Assembly (NCBI GenBank): GCA_023665245.1
Contig: JAMPEH010000023.1
Coordinates: forward strand, 1-23,891
Source of the DNA: Muribaculaceae bacterium
GTDB lineage: Bacteria; Pseudomonadota; Alphaproteobacteria; Rs-D84
DNA: 23,891 nucleotides
Reading direction: 5' to 3'
The notes beneath the pieces are model-generated. The model saw nothing but the letters and a program-made list of their open reading frames with translations, made no database searches and had not been told where the DNA came from. Below, one piece after another: positions 16,240-22,446 of this stretch. How positions within the stretch are numbered: the first letter of the stretch is position 1; each line of letters begins with the position of its first letter. The translations under genes and the position numbers were made by a program.

Positions 16240-17031
16240 ATGAAAAAATTTGTATTGGGTGTGGCATTACCATTGGCATTGGCGGCGTGTGACAGACCGA
16301 TTGACAGCACGGAATTAGTCTGTTTGGGCTCATATGGTCTGACTGACGAATATACGGAATTAGGCGTGATGGATGTTCGTTTTTATGATGAATATGCATT
16401 GGTAAAAATCCATGACACGGAATATAAATTAATGCCTGATACGGACCGCAATAGTACCACAGCGATATATGAAGAACATAGATATGTTGCGGATATTCCG
16501 GGAATAAGTGACAAATTGGGTATTGAATATTATATCAACACCAGAACGGGGCATGTTGGTTATGTGGTATGGATTGGAAATTCGGGGGTATCTTGCGCTG
16601 CGCCACATAATTTCCGTGGCAATTACAGACAGCCCACTGAATTAGAATTATGTATCGATGAATTGTCGACGTTGGTTTCGCGTGGTTGGGATAGGGAAAG
16701 CCGTAAACCAGAACAACATCAGCAAATTAGATATAATGTTAAATATATATTTTCAGATGGTGGGTCCTATACGGATAATCATAATTATTATACTATACCT
16801 GCCGATGATGCGATTAATTTATCGCCAGCCTGGGATTATAATTCAGAAATAAAAGATTATCGTACAGGTTTATTAGAAGGTGGAACAGCCCCACATGAAC
16901 AAGATGCGTGCGATGTTCTGAACCGTGTACGGAAATATATCTCGGACAGGGGATTGGATAAAACAAAAGAAATAAAACTGGATATGACCCAGGAAGAATA
17001 TTGGAAAAAACGTAACGCGACCCAACTGTAA
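16240..17031 (+). CDS. Putative lipoprotein of unknown function
   Basis: The protein is 263 aa. The N-terminus has a lipoprotein signal with lipobox LALAAC (Cys17), so the mature protein should be acylated and membrane-anchored. The remainder is a polar, Tyr/Asp-rich mixed alpha/beta protein with few further cysteines. No catalytic motif or known domain is visible. The start is supported by GGGG (16230-16233), 6 nt before the ATG. It is the first gene downstream of structured RNA copy 1, whose terminator lies between them, so expression may need read-through or a weak promoter near 16200-16228. It converges on grpE, sharing a bidirectional terminator at 17030-17056. Confidence 0.85.
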   Translation: MKKFVLGVALPLALAACDRPIDSTELVCLGSYGLTDEYTELGVMDVRFYDEYALVKIHDTEYKLMPDTDRNSTTAIYEEHRYVADIPGISDKLGIEYYINTRTGHVGYVVWIGNSGVSCAAPHNFRGNYRQPTELELCIDELSTLVSRGWDRESRKPEQHQQIRYNVKYIFSDGGSYTDNHNYYTIPADDAINLSPAWDYNSEIKDYRTGLLEGGTAPHEQDACDVLNRVRKYISDRGLDKTKEIKLDMTQEEYWKKRNATQL

Positions 17032-17056
17032 AAAAACGCCCGATTGGGCGTTGTTT
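17030..17056. terminator. Bidirectional intrinsic terminator between lipoprotein gene and grpE
   Basis: A perfect 7-bp stem, AACGCCC (17035-17041) / GGGCGTT (17046-17052), has a GATT loop. The minus-strand product ends in a T-run (complement of the A-run at 17030-17036), so it fits grpE best; the plus-strand tail is short. It overlaps both stop codons. Confidence 0.85.
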
Positions 17057-17606
17057 ACTTACACACAATAACCATCGCGGTACGCAGGACAACGTCGCCA
17101 AACATATATCCGGGTTGCATTTCTGTAATGATTGTATTTGGGGCGCAATCTTTCATTTCATTCGGGCGGTCGGTGACCTGAATTGCGTTGTGAAATTGTG
17201 GATTTAAAATCTGGCCGATGGATTCTATTTTTGTAATGCCAATTTGTGCAAATGCCGATTCCATTGCGCGTGCCATTGATTGAATACCGGCGTCGTCTGG
17301 GCTGTGTGTCAGTGCGGCATCAATTGCATCCATAACCGGCAATATTTTTTCAGCAACGCCCATTGCGCGACGCGTTGCCAGTGATTGCGCATCCAGTGTC
17401 GCACGCCGACGTGTGTTTTCCAGTTCTGCCGCCGTACGCAGGTATTTATCGTTTAATTCTTTGATTTCGGCAATTAATGCATCCACCTGGGTGCCGCAAT
17501 TGGCAGTGTCTTTTGTCGGCTGGGGCGTATCCTGGGTGGTGTCACTTTTTTCCGTCGTGGCCTCATTAATTGATACTTGGTCTATTTGTACGTCTTTATC
17601 TTCCAT
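17055..17606 (-). CDS. grpE: Nucleotide exchange factor GrpE
   Basis: GrpE (183 aa) releases ADP from DnaK so that the Hsp70 chaperone can cycle in the cytoplasm. The protein has the family layout. An acidic, disordered N-terminus (about residues 1-38) is followed by a long dimer-forming coiled coil with the YLRTAAELENTRRR signature (about 55-68). The C-terminal beta domain carries NPQFHNAI (usually NPxxHEAM, here Asn for Glu) and the closing PGYMFGDVVLRTAMVIV signature. Length is normal for alphaproteobacteria. AGGTAG precedes the ATG. It lies 70 bp after tpiA on the same strand and may share its transcript. dnaK/dnaJ and hrcA are not adjacent, and no CIRCE element was seen. Confidence 0.97.
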   Translation of the reverse strand: MEDKDVQIDQVSINEATTEKSDTTQDTPQPTKDTANCGTQVDALIAEIKELNDKYLRTAAELENTRRRATLDAQSLATRRAMGVAEKILPVMDAIDAALTHSPDDAGIQSMARAMESAFAQIGITKIESIGQILNPQFHNAIQVTDRPNEMKDCAPNTIITEMQPGYMFGDVVLRTAMVIVCK

Positions 17607-17676
17607 TTTCTACCTGCGCTTTATTTTTGCGTATGGGGGCGGCGGATAATGCCCCCAAACGTTTAATACTATATTA

Positions 17677-18378
17677 TTATTTCACACTGGTTATTATAGG
17701 TATGAAATCATCAGGTTTCAAGGATGCGCCTCCAACTAATACACCGTCAACATGGTCAATTGACATAATTTGTGCGGCGTTAGACCCTTTGACAGATGCG
17801 CCATATAATATTGGTGTCGTGCTGCGGCCCATTGACGCCAACGTTTTTGCAATCAGTGTATGTGCCGCCGCAATGTCGTCATCTGTTGGTGTAATGCCGG
17901 CACCGATGGCCCAGCGTGGCTCGTACGCGATGATTATATCGCCGTCAATTTCAGGGGCCGATTCGCGAACACCTGATTCAATGATTTCCATTGTTTTGCC
18001 CGCGTTGCGTTCATCCATTGTTTCACCAACACATATAATCGGTGTCAGACCATTGTTTAATGCCGCCGTTGCCTTGGCACGGACGATTTCATTTGTTTCA
18101 TTGTGATATGCGCGACGTTCGCTGTGACCGACAATTACATATTTTGTATTAGCTGCTGCCAACATGGATGCCGATACTTCGCCTGTAAATGCACCTTTGT
18201 TATGTTGGCTGACATCCTGGGCGCCCAGTGCAAATGCGTCGTATTTACCACCCAGCATTGTAAAAGGCACGCATAAAACAACGCGATTTTGTGTTTCAAC
18301 ATTGCACAGTGCGTCTGCCATCGCGGCCAATGCGTCACATGTTCCGTTCATCTTCCAATTTCCGGCAATTATTTTCAT
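17677..18378 (-). CDS. tpiA: Triosephosphate isomerase
   Basis: This 233-aa enzyme interconverts dihydroxyacetone phosphate and glyceraldehyde 3-phosphate in glycolysis/gluconeogenesis. All catalytic elements are present: Lys9 in NWKMN, His85 in GHSERR and Glu153 in AYEPRWAIGAG. The phosphate-binding loops (GASVKGSNA and GVLVGGASL) are also present. The usual YEPVWAIGTG has Arg for Val and Ala for Thr, within the range of divergent alphaproteobacterial forms. The protein is about 15 residues shorter than the typical 250, without losing a motif. AGGGG precedes the ATG. It is divergently transcribed from the ppiD-like gene across 66 bp and followed by grpE. Confidence 0.97.
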   Translation of the reverse strand: MKIIAGNWKMNGTCDALAAMADALCNVETQNRVVLCVPFTMLGGKYDAFALGAQDVSQHNKGAFTGEVSASMLAAANTKYVIVGHSERRAYHNETNEIVRAKATAALNNGLTPIICVGETMDERNAGKTMEIIESGVRESAPEIDGDIIIAYEPRWAIGAGITPTDDDIAAAHTLIAKTLASMGRSTTPILYGASVKGSNAAQIMSIDHVDGVLVGGASLKPDDFIPIITSVK

Positions 18379-18396
18379 AATTTTCCCCTTTTTTCG

Positions 18397-18426
18397 TTGA
18401 TTTTTCAGATTTCGTTTTGCTATGGT
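18397..18426 (+). promoter_or_regulatory. Candidate promoter of the ppiD-like gene
   Basis: TTGATT (18397-18402), an 18-nt spacer and TATGGT (18421-18426) lie in the 66-bp divergent gap. AGGGG (18435-18439) is the ribosome binding site for the ATG at 18445; the predicted start would leave a very short leader. Confidence 0.4.
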
Positions 18427-18444
18427 ATCGCAAAAGGGGATTAA

Positions 18445-19857
18445 ATGCTAGAATATTTACGTAATGCATCAGAAAAGCCAATTGCAAAAATTTTGATTGC
18501 GATTTTGGCATTTTCGTTTGTTGGTTGGGGCGTTGCCGAATGGATTTTTGGTGGCGCAGTCAGTGATAATGCGCTGGTTCGTGTCGGTGATGCCAAGATT
18601 ACCGCACAACAGTTCAGTAATGAAAAATCACGCCAGTTATCAGAAATGCCACGTGATGCGCAGCGTGAACTGTATGCCGACCCGGTCGCAATGGCCCAGT
18701 TTACAGATAAAATTTTGGAAAAATTGTCGACACAACAAATGACTGAAAATCGTGCACATGATTTGGGCTTTGTTGTCAGTGATAAACGCATCGCGTCGGA
18801 AATTCGCGAATTCCCAGAATTCCAAGATAATGGAAAGTTTTCAGCATATCTGTTTGATACGGTATTGGCAAATTCTGGATTGAGTGAGGCTGATTTTGCA
18901 GAATATCTGCGGTCTCAGATTCTGCGTTCGATGGTGTTGGGTGCAATGTCTGCACCATTAAAGGTACCAAACTTTGCGACAACGGCTGCGTATAATGCAC
19001 GTCATGCCCAGCGTGCAATTGAATACACAACTGTGAAGTTTGCAGATTTCAATGTCACAGAACCAACCGATGACCAGTTGCGCAGTTTCTATGCACAAAA
19101 TCCACAGGTGGTGCCGGAATCCCGTAATGTGTCATATGTATTAGTGCCCGCCAAAATGGATCAGCCTGACAGTTATGATGCGGCGTTTACCATCGCGCAG
19201 AAGGTTGAAGATGATATCATTGGTGGTGAAAGTTTGGCCAATGCGGCCGCGCATCATAATGCGAAATACGTATCGTTCAATGATTTGACCGCGACATCTG
19301 CACCAAAAGACGATGTTTTAAATGCGGCAATGATTTCACGTCTGTTCCATATTGATGAAGGTACGGAATCGGAATTAATTGAAACCAAGCAAGGTTTTGT
19401 TATCGCGCGTGTTGACGGTGTTATCCCAGAACATAACGCCGAATTTGACAGTGTGAAATCCAAATTGGCATCTGGATGGAAAAATGCCGAACAGAAAAAG
19501 CAGGCGTACATTCGTGCCAATGAAATATTGGTTGATGTAAATGGTGGCGCCGACATGACGGGCCTGAAATCTGCCACGGTGTCACGTGCATCGGGCGCAC
19601 CGGTTGCGGTATTGAACGCGGCATTTAATGGGGTACTGGGTACAAATTCAATTGTCGAAGATACAGATGCATTTTATGTTCTGCATGTGGGGACGGAAAC
19701 AATGCCAACAGTTGATACGGCCAAGATGTCAGGTATGCAGACAGAATTGCAAAATATGTCATCCACATACGTGACGGATGACTATAACGCATTTTTGAAA
19801 CGGCAATATCCGGTGACCGTTAACGAAAAGGTATTTAACCGGTTCTTTGCAAAATAA
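18445..19857 (+). CDS. PpiD/SurA-like membrane-anchored peptidyl-prolyl isomerase family protein
   Basis: The protein is 470 aa with the PpiD layout. A short cytoplasmic N-terminus (MLEYLRNASEKPIAK) and one transmembrane helix (about 15-37, ILIAILAFSFVGWGVAEWIF) lead to a periplasmic SurA_N-type chaperone domain that opens with VRVGDAKITAQQF and continues to about residue 185. A divergent parvulin-like region follows (about 210-360), including the GFVIARVDGVIPEHNAEFD end typical of the family. It should help newly exported proteins fold at the inner membrane. It is shorter than E. coli PpiD (623 aa), and the parvulin active-site residues are not clear, so it may act as a chaperone rather than an isomerase. 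This fits a genome exporting many large envelope proteins. It ends in a terminator at 19865. Confidence 0.9.
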   Translation: MLEYLRNASEKPIAKILIAILAFSFVGWGVAEWIFGGAVSDNALVRVGDAKITAQQFSNEKSRQLSEMPRDAQRELYADPVAMAQFTDKILEKLSTQQMTENRAHDLGFVVSDKRIASEIREFPEFQDNGKFSAYLFDTVLANSGLSEADFAEYLRSQILRSMVLGAMSAPLKVPNFATTAAYNARHAQRAIEYTTVKFADFNVTEPTDDQLRSFYAQNPQVVPESRNVSYVLVPAKMDQPDSYDAAFTIAQKVEDDIIGGESLANAAAHHNAKYVSFNDLTATSAPKDDVLNAAMISRLFHIDEGTESELIETKQGFVIARVDGVIPEHNAEFDSVKSKLASGWKNAEQKKQAYIRANEILVDVNGGADMTGLKSATVSRASGAPVAVLNAAFNGVLGTNSIVEDTDAFYVLHVGTETMPTVDTAKMSGMQTELQNMSSTYVTDDYNAFLKRQYPVTVNEKVFNRFFAK

Positions 19858-19864
19858 AGAAAAT

Positions 19865-19890
19865 AATCCCGCGGATGCGGGATTTCTTGT
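19865..19890 (+). terminator. Intrinsic terminator
   Basis: A perfect 8-bp stem, AATCCCGC (19865-19872) / GCGGGATT (19877-19884), with GGAT loop lies 7 nt after the ppiD-like stop. The tail (TCTTGTT) is only moderately T-rich. Confidence 0.7.
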
Positions 19891-19974
19891 TGCGGATTAT
19901 TTTATTCTGGTGGTGTGGCTGACCGTCAGAATAATTTTTTTATAAAAATTGTGGCGAATAAAAAAATCATATAG

Positions 19975-19980
19975 TATAAT
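19975..19980 (+). promoter_or_regulatory. -10 box of structured RNA copy 2
   Basis: A perfect TATAAT ends 7 nt before the first hairpin of the RNA, predicting a start near 19987. The -35 region (TGGCGA at 19952, or TTGTGG at 19949) is weak. Confidence 0.5.
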
Positions 19981-19987
19981 TTATGTG

Positions 19988-20151
19988 GTGCAATGATATT
20001 GCGCTGGGATTAAGACCCCAAATCAAGTTGTCCGCAGGGACATTAAACACTCCAACTTGGTTGGAGTCCGGTGAATATATTGAATAAGCCGACAATTACT
20101 TGATATTGGTCTTAAACTCCAGCCACCATTGTTATAATTGGTGGTGTTTTT
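19988..20151 (+). ncRNA. Structured non-coding RNA, copy 2 (same family as 16046-16215)
   Basis: The helix order matches copy 1. H1 is GTGCAAT (19988-19994) / ATTGCGC (19998-20004), then TGGG. P1 is TTAAGACC (20010-20017) / GGTCTTAA (20108-20115) plus ATCAAGT (20022-20028) / ACTTGAT (20098-20104). P2 is TGTCC/GGACA (20029-20042). P3 is ACTCCAA/TTGGAGT (20049-20067). P4 is CGGT/GCCG (20069-20091) around the identical loop GAATATATTGAATAA (20073-20087). ACAAT and ACTCCAGCC follow, then a terminator CCACCA (20123-20128) / TGGTGG (20139-20144) with T-run. Nearly all stems differ from copy 1 while pairing is kept. No plus-strand gene lies downstream, so this copy acts in trans or as a standalone RNA rather than as a riboswitch. 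Confidence 0.78.
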
Positions 20152-20157
20152 ATTTAT

Positions 20158-20224
20158 GGTTGTCGCCCGCATATATGGCAAACGTCATGTTTGTTATGAA
20201 TCTATCTCCACAACCTGCGGGCGA
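20158..20224. repeat. Inverted repeat with an alternative partner helix
   Basis: A perfect 9-bp inverted repeat, TCGCCCGCA (20163-20171) / TGCGGGCGA (20216-20224), lies between RNA copy 2 and the end of the minus-strand Cys-rich gene. GGTTGT (20158-20163) can also pair with ACAACC (20210-20215), and a small CAAAC/GTTTG hairpin (20179-20193) sits in the interior. The two long helices interleave with no linker, so they look mutually exclusive rather than a true pseudoknot. On the minus strand it may act as a transcript-end structure for the 20816 gene, but no T-run follows. Confidence 0.5.
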
Positions 20225-20237
20225 TGGCCACTTCTAA

Positions 20238-20816
20238 TTACTTATCACTGTAATAACATTCATCCGTTAATTCAAAACATCCTGAATTATCGCAATATGA
20301 CATATCGGTTGCGATGCGGCAATCATATATCGATGTTTCACCATCGTTATTGTATACACCGCGTGGACAGCACCCCACACTAATCGGATATCCTTCTTCG
20401 TCAATCCAATCTTTTATATCGTCCGTAATCGGACATTTTTGACTTTTATTATCTGCGTCACAGTAATAATCTTCGTCATAGCCACACTTTGAAGTACTGG
20501 TACCGCCACCGCCTGACGAACCACAAATATATTTTGTTGTGCTGGGGGCGCCATTGGTAAAACTGCCGCATTTGCTTAAATCCACATTGCCAGACTGACG
20601 CAAGGTTTTACCACTGTGACATTCGGTACATGATGTCCAATCTGCTATTATTGTATTATTACTGCTGTCATAGACGGTGTATGAAATCCCAACACTGCAT
20701 CCGCCAGTTTCGTTTGATGTCACACTGCTGACCCGACATTGGGTGGCATATGTCGACCTAATATAAGTCGTAGCAATTGCCAGAAAGGCATAAAGTAAAA
20801 ATTTATTTTTTTGCAA
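20238..20816 (-). CDS. Small secreted cysteine-rich protein (TTG start)
   Basis: The protein is 192 aa. The start is inferred as TTG at 20816, because AGGAG (minus strand, 20827-20823) sits 6 nt upstream and the product then begins with a signal peptide (MQKNKFLLYAFLAIATTYIRSTYA/TQ). A TTG at 20840 would put the ribosome binding site inside the gene. The mature part has 15 cysteines in about 168 residues, a Gly/Ser linker (GSSGGGG) in the middle, a C-C pair near residue 151 and an acidic Tyr-rich C-terminus. No family recognised. It is preceded by a highly structured leader with an apparent terminator, suggesting regulated expression. It probably belongs to the same class of disulfide-rich envelope proteins as the 5030-10722 operon. 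Confidence 0.78.
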   Translation of the reverse strand: MQKNKFLLYAFLAIATTYIRSTYATQCRVSSVTSNETGGCSVGISYTVYDSSNNTIIADWTSCTECHSGKTLRQSGNVDLSKCGSFTNGAPSTTKYICGSSGGGGTSTSKCGYDEDYYCDADNKSQKCPITDDIKDWIDEEGYPISVGCCPRGVYNNDGETSIYDCRIATDMSYCDNSGCFELTDECYYSDK

Positions 20817-20844
20817 ATCAATCTCCTGTTGTTTTTTCAAAATG

Positions 20845-20976
20845 AAAAACCACCCATATTTGAGGTGGCCAGGAGGTTGGAAACAATCTTGTGAATTGTG
20901 TGCTTATTTTGCGCGTGTGGCGCATTATTCACAACCCTCCTGACCAAGAAGCCAGGAGTTTATTTTCATCGTAATA
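20845..20976 (-). promoter_or_regulatory. Structured leader with terminator and SD-like repeats (attenuator candidate)
   Basis: On the minus strand, segment 1 CTCCTGG (20958-20952) can pair with segment 2 TCAGGAGG (20943-20936), or segment 2 with segment 3 CCTCCTGG (20876-20869). The second option encloses an 8-bp TTGTGAAT/ATTCACAA helix and a GCGC hairpin. A terminator stem CCACC/GGTGG with five T residues (20868-20845) follows directly. The Shine-Dalgarno of the 20816 gene is CAGGAG (20828-20823), also complementary to segments 1 and 3. This arrangement suits transcription attenuation or SD sequestration, or a standalone sRNA ending at 20845. The ligand or trigger is unknown. Confidence 0.6.
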
Positions 20977-20977
20977 T

Positions 20978-21065
20978 AAAAAACAGCGCATATACGCGCC
21001 CCAATATTATATTTCGACGCACAAGCAGAGGTTTCCACACCCCATCATTGGAATTCCCAATGACA
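20978..21065 (-). ncRNA. Candidate small RNA or first leader segment
   Basis: A consensus promoter (21071-21099) predicts a start near 21065 on the minus strand. The roughly 85-nt product has a CATTGG/CCAATG hairpin (21058-21042) and a GGGGTGTGG-containing middle. It ends in a GCGC-GTATAT-GCGC stem (20999-20986) followed by TGTTTTTT, a plausible intrinsic terminator. No ORF fits. It may be an independent sRNA or a first attenuator for the Cys-rich gene at 20816. I do not recognise it as 6S, SRP RNA or tmRNA. Confidence 0.5.
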
Positions 21066-21070
21066 TAATA

Positions 21071-21099
21071 ATTATATATCGCATGTGGTTTTATTGCAA
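21071..21099 (-). promoter_or_regulatory. Consensus promoter for the minus-strand small RNA/leader
   Basis: On the minus strand TTGCAA (21099-21094), a 17-nt spacer and TATAAT (21076-21071) occur in order. The -35 box, spacer length and -10 box are the same as in the tRNA-Gln promoter at 23734-23762. Confidence 0.7.
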
Positions 21100-21104
21100 A
21101 TATA

Positions 21105-21132
21105 AAAATCCCCACAGTAATGTGGGGATTTT
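21105..21132 (-). terminator. Intrinsic terminator after the DUF1015 gene
   Basis: A 12-bp perfect stem, AAAATCCCCACA (21105-21116) / TGTGGGGATTTT (21121-21132), with GTAA loop gives a T-run on either strand. It lies 5 nt past the DUF1015 stop. Confidence 0.9.
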
Positions 21133-21136
21133 GTCT

Positions 21137-22375
21137 TTATGACAGTTTGTGGATTATCAGGCCACTGCGCAGTTTCGGTTCAAACCATGTTGTTTTTGGT
21201 GGCATGATGTTGCCGGTGTCTGCAATGTCAATAATCTGGCGCATCGTCACCGGATACAGCGCAAATGCCGCCGCCATTTCGCCAGAATCAACACGTTTCT
21301 GTAATTCCGCCAGTCCGCGAATTCCGCCAATAAAGTCGATACGTTTGCTGGTGCGTAAATCACCCAGATTTAATATCTTGTCAAATACCAGGTTTGACAG
21401 TACTGTCACGTCCAGTATGCCAATCGGGTCGTTATCGTTATACGTGCCGGTTTTGGCGGTCAATGAATACCAATGCCCACCCAAGTACATGCCAAAATTA
21501 TGCAATTTAGATGGCTTGTAAATATCTGTACCCATATCGGTCACGTCAAATGATTCGGACAATTTATTCAAGAATTCGTCCGTGGTTAATCCGTTCAAAT
21601 CTTTGACCACGCGGTTGTAGTCAATTACTTTTAATTGGCTTTCCGGGAATATTACCGCCAGGAAATAGTTGTATTCTTCCGTGCCGGTGTGGTTTGGATT
21701 TGCTGCGCGTTTTTCGGCGCCAACGCGTGCCGCCGCCGCGGTGCGGTGGTGGCCGTCTGCAACATAGAGCGCCGGAATTTGTTCAAATATTTCGGTTATG
21801 CGTTTGTTTGTTGCCGCGTTCCGGATAACCCAAAATGTGTGACCAAATCCATCAGGTGCAACAAAGTCATATTCTGGGGCGTTGTTTTTGACGATGTTTT
21901 CAACAATTTCGTTCATTTCATCAACATCCGGATATGCAAAGAATACCGGTTCAATGTTTGCATCTTGGATACGGACGTGAATCATGCGGTCGTCTTCTTT
22001 ATCCTTGCGCGTTAATTCATGTTTTTTGATTTTGCCAGTCATATAATCGTCGACGTTTGCTGCCGCAACCAGACCATATTGTGTGCGACCATCCATTGTC
22101 TGGGCATAGATATAGTACATTTCTGTATCATCTTGAACCAACCAACCGTTATCTTGCCATTTCTTAAAGTTTTCGACGGCTTTATCATATACTTGCTCAC
22201 TGTGTTCGTCTGCAATCGGGTCAAAGTCAATTTCAGGCTTTATAATATGCAGTAATGATTTTTCACCGGCTTCGGCCTGGGCCTCGACCGAATTTAATAC
22301 GTCATATGGGCGTGATGCGACCTGGTCGGCGAATTCTTTGGGTGGGCGAACACCTGCAAACGGTTTGATTTTCAT
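21137..22375 (-). CDS. DUF1015 family protein
   Basis: The protein is 412 aa. The ATG at 22375 follows AAGGAG with normal spacing; an upstream in-frame extension to 22429 lies across the promoter and is rejected. Family landmarks are the opening IKPFAGVRPPKEFADQVASRPYDVLNS, the YIYAQ strand, the HELTRKDKEDDRM motif, and ALYVADGHHRTAAAARV near residue 220. The latter resembles the GxHR active site of ParB/sulfiredoxin-type nucleotide-binding folds. DUF1015 proteins are widespread in anaerobes; their reaction is not established to my knowledge, though in other genomes they often neighbour serine biosynthesis genes (recalled, not seen here). The protein is cytoplasmic. It has its own promoter inside an inverted repeat (22393-22427) and lies 71 bp after the bile salt hydrolase gene. 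Confidence 0.93.
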   Translation of the reverse strand: MKIKPFAGVRPPKEFADQVASRPYDVLNSVEAQAEAGEKSLLHIIKPEIDFDPIADEHSEQVYDKAVENFKKWQDNGWLVQDDTEMYYIYAQTMDGRTQYGLVAAANVDDYMTGKIKKHELTRKDKEDDRMIHVRIQDANIEPVFFAYPDVDEMNEIVENIVKNNAPEYDFVAPDGFGHTFWVIRNAATNKRITEIFEQIPALYVADGHHRTAAAARVGAEKRAANPNHTGTEEYNYFLAVIFPESQLKVIDYNRVVKDLNGLTTDEFLNKLSESFDVTDMGTDIYKPSKLHNFGMYLGGHWYSLTAKTGTYNDNDPIGILDVTVLSNLVFDKILNLGDLRTSKRIDFIGGIRGLAELQKRVDSGEMAAAFALYPVTMRQIIDIADTGNIMPPKTTWFEPKLRSGLIIHKLS

Positions 22376-22392
22376 ATGTGATTCTCCTTTTG

Positions 22393-22436
22393 GTGGGTTA
22401 TGGGTAAATGATAGACCCATAAACCACAAAAGGCAA
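22393..22436 (-). promoter_or_regulatory. DUF1015 promoter overlapped by a large inverted repeat (operator candidate)
   Basis: On the minus strand TTGCCT (22436-22431), a 17-nt spacer and TATCAT (22413-22408) form a good promoter. The -10 box lies in the 9-nt centre (22406-22414) of an inverted repeat with 13-bp arms, 12 of 13 matched: GTGGGTTATGGGT (22393-22405) / ACCCATAAACCAC (22415-22427). Half of it lies upstream of the predicted transcript start and no T-run follows, so it fits a DNA-binding operator better than a terminator. Confidence 0.65.
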
Positions 22437-22446
22437 TTTGATATTT

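Noticed and set aside
17570..18106. 178-aa plus-strand ORF over tpiA
   Set aside because: Shadow of tpiA, whose catalytic motifs prove the minus-strand frame.
20158..20224. H-type pseudoknot
   Set aside because: The two helices interleave with no linker on either side, which is sterically unlikely; alternative pairing is the better description.
22391..22427. Terminator for the bile salt hydrolase gene
   Set aside because: The hairpin has no T-run after it on the minus strand and overlaps the DUF1015 promoter; an operator fits better.
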